Below are positions 54,540 through 64,000 of a stretch of DNA of 64,000 nucleotides, in pieces (within the stretch, counting starts at the first letter, position 1; each line of letters opens with the position of its first letter). Below the pieces are notes generated by a model. The model was given only the letters and a program-made list of their open reading frames with translations, had not been told where the DNA came from and did not search any database. The DNA is from Adineta ricciae (lineage: Eukaryota; Rotifera; Eurotatoria; Adinetida; Adinetidae). Position numbers and translations under genes: made by a program. The DNA lies in the NCBI GenBank assembly GCA_905250025.1, contig CAJNOJ010000004.1, positions 496,001 to 560,000 of the forward strand. The letters run 5' to 3'.

Positions 54540-55469
54540 ATGTCGACACACGATGATGGTCCATCGAAAGCAGCTCCGCAAGTGTCGGATTTGACTATAG
54601 AGAATATTACGCAAAATGCCAAGCTCGTTAATAGTGAAACAACGAATGGTCGATTAAAATTTTTAATGGACAAATTAATTGACCACCTTCATGATTATAT
54701 TCGTGAAACTCGTTTAACGACGGAAGAGTGGACAGAAACAATTCGTTTTCTGACTTCATCCGGACAAATATGTAACGAAGTTCGACAAGAATTCATACTA
54801 TTAAGTGATATTCTTGGTGCAAGTGTTCTCATCGATGCTTTGAATAATCCCAAACCACCAAATGCAACCGAATCAACTGTTCTAGGGCCATTCTACACAG
54901 AAGATGCAGCCGATGTGGCTAATGGTGAAAGTATTGCATCGCCAAATAAAGGTGAAATCTGTCTTGTACTAGCTACAGTTAAGAACACCAAAGGAGAACC
55001 AATCGAAGGTACAAGAATAGATGTTTGGGAAACTGATGGCAATGGTCTGTATGATAATCAATATGAACATCGAGAGAAACCCGACATGCGTGGTCGTTTA
55101 ACCAGTAATAAGCAAGGTGAATTCTATTTCAAATGTGTCAAACCAGTTTCATATGCCGTTCCAACAGATGGTCCTGTTGGAGGTCTTCTAACAGCACTCC
55201 ATCGGTGTGCTTATCGACCTGCACATATACACTTTCGTCTGTCAGTTCCTAACAGTGACTACGATGACTTAGTTACAGCTTTATATATCAACGGTGATCC
55301 ATATATAACTTCCGATGCTGTATTTGGTGTTAAAAAGAATCTTATTGTCGATGCAAATAAAGTCAATGATATAACATTAGCAAAGATGTATGAAGTCAAC
55401 GAACAAGACTGGCTAATACGATACGATTTCGTCATGACCACAAAGAAGGAAACTCAAGAATTGCTTTAA
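54540..55469 (+). CDS. Intradiol ring-cleavage dioxygenase
   Basis: This intronless ORF of 309 residues from ATG 54540 (MSTHDDGPSK) opens with the N-terminal helical domain of catechol / hydroxyquinol 1,2-dioxygenases (LTTEEWTETIRFLT, ESTVLGPFY). The catalytic domain holds the four iron ligands: Tyr171 in GNGLYDNQY, Tyr205 in SYAVPTDGPVG, and His229 and His231 in RPAHIHF. This spacing is close to catechol dioxygenase. The enzyme would cleave catechol-type rings using non-haem Fe(III). Intradiol enzymes are bacterial and fungal and rare in animals, so horizontal gain is likely. Upstream ATG at 54492 is possible but weaker. Confidence 0.85.
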   Translation: MSTHDDGPSKAAPQVSDLTIENITQNAKLVNSETTNGRLKFLMDKLIDHLHDYIRETRLTTEEWTETIRFLTSSGQICNEVRQEFILLSDILGASVLIDALNNPKPPNATESTVLGPFYTEDAADVANGESIASPNKGEICLVLATVKNTKGEPIEGTRIDVWETDGNGLYDNQYEHREKPDMRGRLTSNKQGEFYFKCVKPVSYAVPTDGPVGGLLTALHRCAYRPAHIHFRLSVPNSDYDDLVTALYINGDPYITSDAVFGVKKNLIVDANKVNDITLAKMYEVNEQDWLIRYDFVMTTKKETQELL

Positions 55470-55870
55470 AACTATTTTTATAATTTTAAGTATCGTTGGT
55501 CCTATTCGTTGCTTTCTGTGTATCATTCTTTCCTGCACATTTTTTTATTTACTTCTCTGTTCTGTGATATTCATCTTCTTTTTTCCGTCCTTTTCTCTCT
55601 ATAGCTGTCGTACTTTAGTTACGTATGATCATAGGAGTGCAAAAGAAAAAAAAAAGAACAGAAAAAAGCACTCACCTACAATTCTACGATGTATACAAAT
55701 GGTACAAAATATATTACCGTAGGCACTTTCAAGCAAAAAATAGACTTGAAGTTGGAGTAGGTTCACATTTTTTCCCGAGAGCCATAATTCCTACTTACAA
55801 AACATTCGCTGAATACACATGTTTTATCCTCTACGGACAATCGTACTTAGAGATCATTTACGTTTTAGAT
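55470..55870. other. Gap before the ABCC gene
   Basis: AT-rich, with an A-rich tract at about 55645-55670 and a pyrimidine stretch before it. No gene seen. Confidence 0.4.
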
Positions 55871-61977
<6,107 letters not shown>

Positions 61978-62373
61978 TTTCTTTTTAAACATAGTCGATA
62001 TTTTCTTTGGATTAGAATTTCTTAAAATAAATCAAATATAACTGATTCCAACAATTAACTCTTCGAATGGCAAAGATCAGCATGTCTTTTTGTAACAAAA
62101 TGTGACCCTATATTTTCTCTTGCAAATGACTCTCGGATAAAATCTAATGGTTGTCTATACCATTTGATTGGCCATTTGGATTATAGTCATAAAACATCAG
62201 TCGTGTAATTGCATCACATGTAATGAGTCATCGTCTGAAATTTCCTTCTTTTTACTTTACCCTTATCTTGCAGGGCTCTGAAAAAATTATATAAAGACGA
62301 TCAATGTCGACTTTCCCCTAATTGTTATTCATCTTGCATCATTTTGAGTTTTATCCAAACTATAAAATTCTTC
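61978..62373. other. Gap with a promoter for the PhyH gene
   Basis: Contains a TATA box at 62288-62295. Otherwise AT-rich with no gene. Confidence 0.4.
62288..62295 (+). promoter_or_regulatory. TATA-like element of the PhyH-family gene
   Basis: TATATAAA lies 79 bp upstream of the ATG at 62374, a fitting distance for a core promoter with a short leader. Confidence 0.45.
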
Positions 62374-63569
62374 ATGTCGTCAGTGAATCAGTCTGCAGAT
62401 CAGTTTCAACCTCCTGTAGTACCGAGAGATGCAGAAGGATATGTTAAAAGTTTCAACTTGTCTGGTTCTGATGGTCCAGAAGTAGCGGCGGAAGCTCGTG
62501 CATTCTTCGAAAAGTATGGTTTCGTCGTATTTTCCAATGTATTTACTCCGGAACAATGTGAAACAACCATAGCGGATATTTGGGATGTAATTGAGTCTGC
62601 TGTCGGACAACCGATCCGCCATAATGAGAAATTATGGGATCACCCGTAAGAATAGATGAATGCGGTTTGTTCAATGTTAAGACAACTTTTTATTTGTTTT
62701 GAAATTTAGGTTATGGTATCGAACAGGTATTACAAACGAGGGTATTATAGGTCATGCTAGTCTGTGGACGCGCCAAATTCTACTCAATCGACAATCTGCA
62801 GCGTTGCATGCAGCTTACGCTGCTATTCTTGGAACAGAAGATTTGCTTGTCAATCATGACCGTTACGGAATGTTCCGACCGACGAGAGACTATCCCGAAT
62901 GCGCAACGACAACCAATCTGCATTTAGATATGAACCCGTGGGCATATATTGAAGGTAAATATGTGACAAAGTTGTTAACGAACAACTGCAAAGCTTATGA
63001 TAAATATTTACTTAGATCCAGATAATTCTTATCAAATTCAATTTCTCGGTAAAATGCGGTATCGAAATGACGACTGTTGGATTGAGGAAAACAATGAACC
63101 AGGTTGTGCAAAAATAGGTGAATTGCATGTTCAAGGTTTGGTGAATCTCGCTGATAACCTAGAAGAAGACGGTGGGTTTTGGCTTGTCCCTGGCTTTCAT
63201 AGATATATGGCACAATGGGCACAAGAACATCCATCGTTGCGTAAGAAGTTCGGTCGACACTCGCGATTTCTCGTATTCGATAAAGATTATGTTCCGGACA
63301 TGTACGCTGCTGCTTGCCATGTTTCTACCCGAGCTGGATCAGCTATACTCTGGGATCAACGTACGATGCATGGTTCGCGAGCAAATGATAGTCGACGTCC
63401 TCGTTTGGCGCAATTTTTCAAAATGTTTCCACGACAAAATCCTTCTATGACACCGGAACGAGCCGAATATCGTCGGCAAGGAATTCTATCTAAACTTAAA
63501 AAAGTGAATCTTGATCCGCAAACAGATCTCACACCATTGGGAAGAAAACTTTTCGGTCTTGACGACTAG
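62374..63569 (+). CDS. Phytanoyl-CoA dioxygenase (PhyH)-family Fe(II)/2OG oxygenase
   Basis: Exons 62374-62645, 62710-62954 and 63016-63569 join in phase for 356 residues. The double-stranded beta-helix fold is shown by NLHLDMNPW (His162, Asp164) and the distal His291 in MHGSRANDSRRPRL with its following Arg for 2-oxoglutarate. The N-terminal part (YGFVVFSNVFTPEQCE) is typical of PhyH proteins. Fe(II) and 2-oxoglutarate drive hydroxylation of an unknown substrate. No peroxisome signal is obvious (end GLDD). This version resembles bacterial and fungal PhyH proteins more than vertebrate PHYH in length and motifs. Confidence 0.8.
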
Positions 63570-63763
63570 TCAGTAAACCGTAGGCAAACAACAAATTTTG
63601 CCGGTCATATCAACCCTGTAGTCACGTGTATTTTTTTGCTGATAAGAAAGAAAGAAGGAAAGAGAACGACAAAGAAAAAATAAATATCATCACAGTCACA
63701 TTATTTCTTCTTATTTTATGTTGTATGTATTTCGTTCTTGTATGTCTATAGAACGAATATAGT

Positions 63764-64000
63764 ATGGAACAAGCGATTTCTAAAACAAATTTTCAATTAG
63801 TTCGTTTTCGAGATAATATTGTACAGATTCAAACTGCCGTCATTAACGGCAGTGAATGTTTGTGTTTAGAAGATATTCAACGACGTTTTCCTTCGGTATC
63901 AGCATTGGGTATCGACGATATTCAGTTGACTTTTCTACGTGATGAAGGTGGTCACTATCAAGTTCCATTACGTATTCAAGCAATCAAAAATACGGTTGTC
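63764..64000 (+). CDS. Unknown protein, N-terminal part (3' partial)
   Basis: An ATG at 63764 opens a frame that runs off the window end (79 codons): MEQAISKTNFQLVRFRD, then GIDDIQLTFLRDEGGHYQV. It looks globular, with beta-rich character and no signal peptide. A purine-rich stretch precedes it. No family recognised from this fragment. Confidence 0.5.
   Translation, partial: MEQAISKTNFQLVRFRDNIVQIQTAVINGSECLCLEDIQRRFPSVSALGIDDIQLTFLRDEGGHYQVPLRIQAIKNTVV

Overview
The window looks like nuclear DNA of a bdelloid rotifer (Adineta- or Rotaria-like). The genome is AT-rich and gene-dense on both strands. Introns are about 45-65 bp with GT..AG ends, and AATAAA signals sit just after several stops. 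Conserved animal genes (URB2, LZTFL1, RNF14-like, an ABCC transporter, an R-PTP) lie next to families typical of bdelloids: divergent 7TM receptors, NHL propellers, an ADP-ribosyltransferase and pentapeptide-repeat membrane proteins. Several genes look bacterial or fungal in origin: a YbaY-like domain, a DUF3431-like protein, an amidohydrolase, an endonuclease/exonuclease/phosphatase, an intradiol dioxygenase and a PhyH oxygenase. No complete transposon, CRISPR array or bacterial operon was seen. The species is inferred, not proven. Layout: 0-9 kb holds the tail of a deoxynucleoside kinase, a RING membrane protein, a 19-exon URB2 gene with five tRNA-Gln genes inside one intron, a small charged protein and LZTFL1. 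9-18 kb holds a pentapeptide-repeat membrane protein, two secreted TIL-type inhibitors, a B-box/coiled-coil protein, a secreted YbaY-like protein and two related 7TM receptors. 18-31 kb holds a decayed NHL-EGF-TM gene, an R-PTP with an altered WPD loop, an RNF14-like RBR ligase, a decayed 7TM copy and another 7TM receptor. 31-43 kb holds an F-box protein, a decayed and an intact copy of an ADP-ribosyltransferase-TPR-NHL fusion, an EF-hand protein, a 7TM receptor and a further 7TM pseudogene. 43-64 kb holds the DUF3431-like gene, a duplicated tRNA-like unit, a free-standing NHL propeller, and the amidohydrolase, a giant single-exon GTPase, EEP hydrolase, intradiol dioxygenase, ABCC transporter and PhyH genes. 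The observations most worth following are the ART-TPR-NHL fusion and its decayed neighbour, the tRNA-Gln array in the URB2 intron whose last terminator also forms the splice polypyrimidine tract, the R-PTP that lacks its catalytic acid, the cluster of foreign-looking enzymes with added introns and targeting segments, and the duplicated tRNA-like unit with an odd anticodon loop. All gene models were read by eye from frame and splice logic. No alignment or database search was run.
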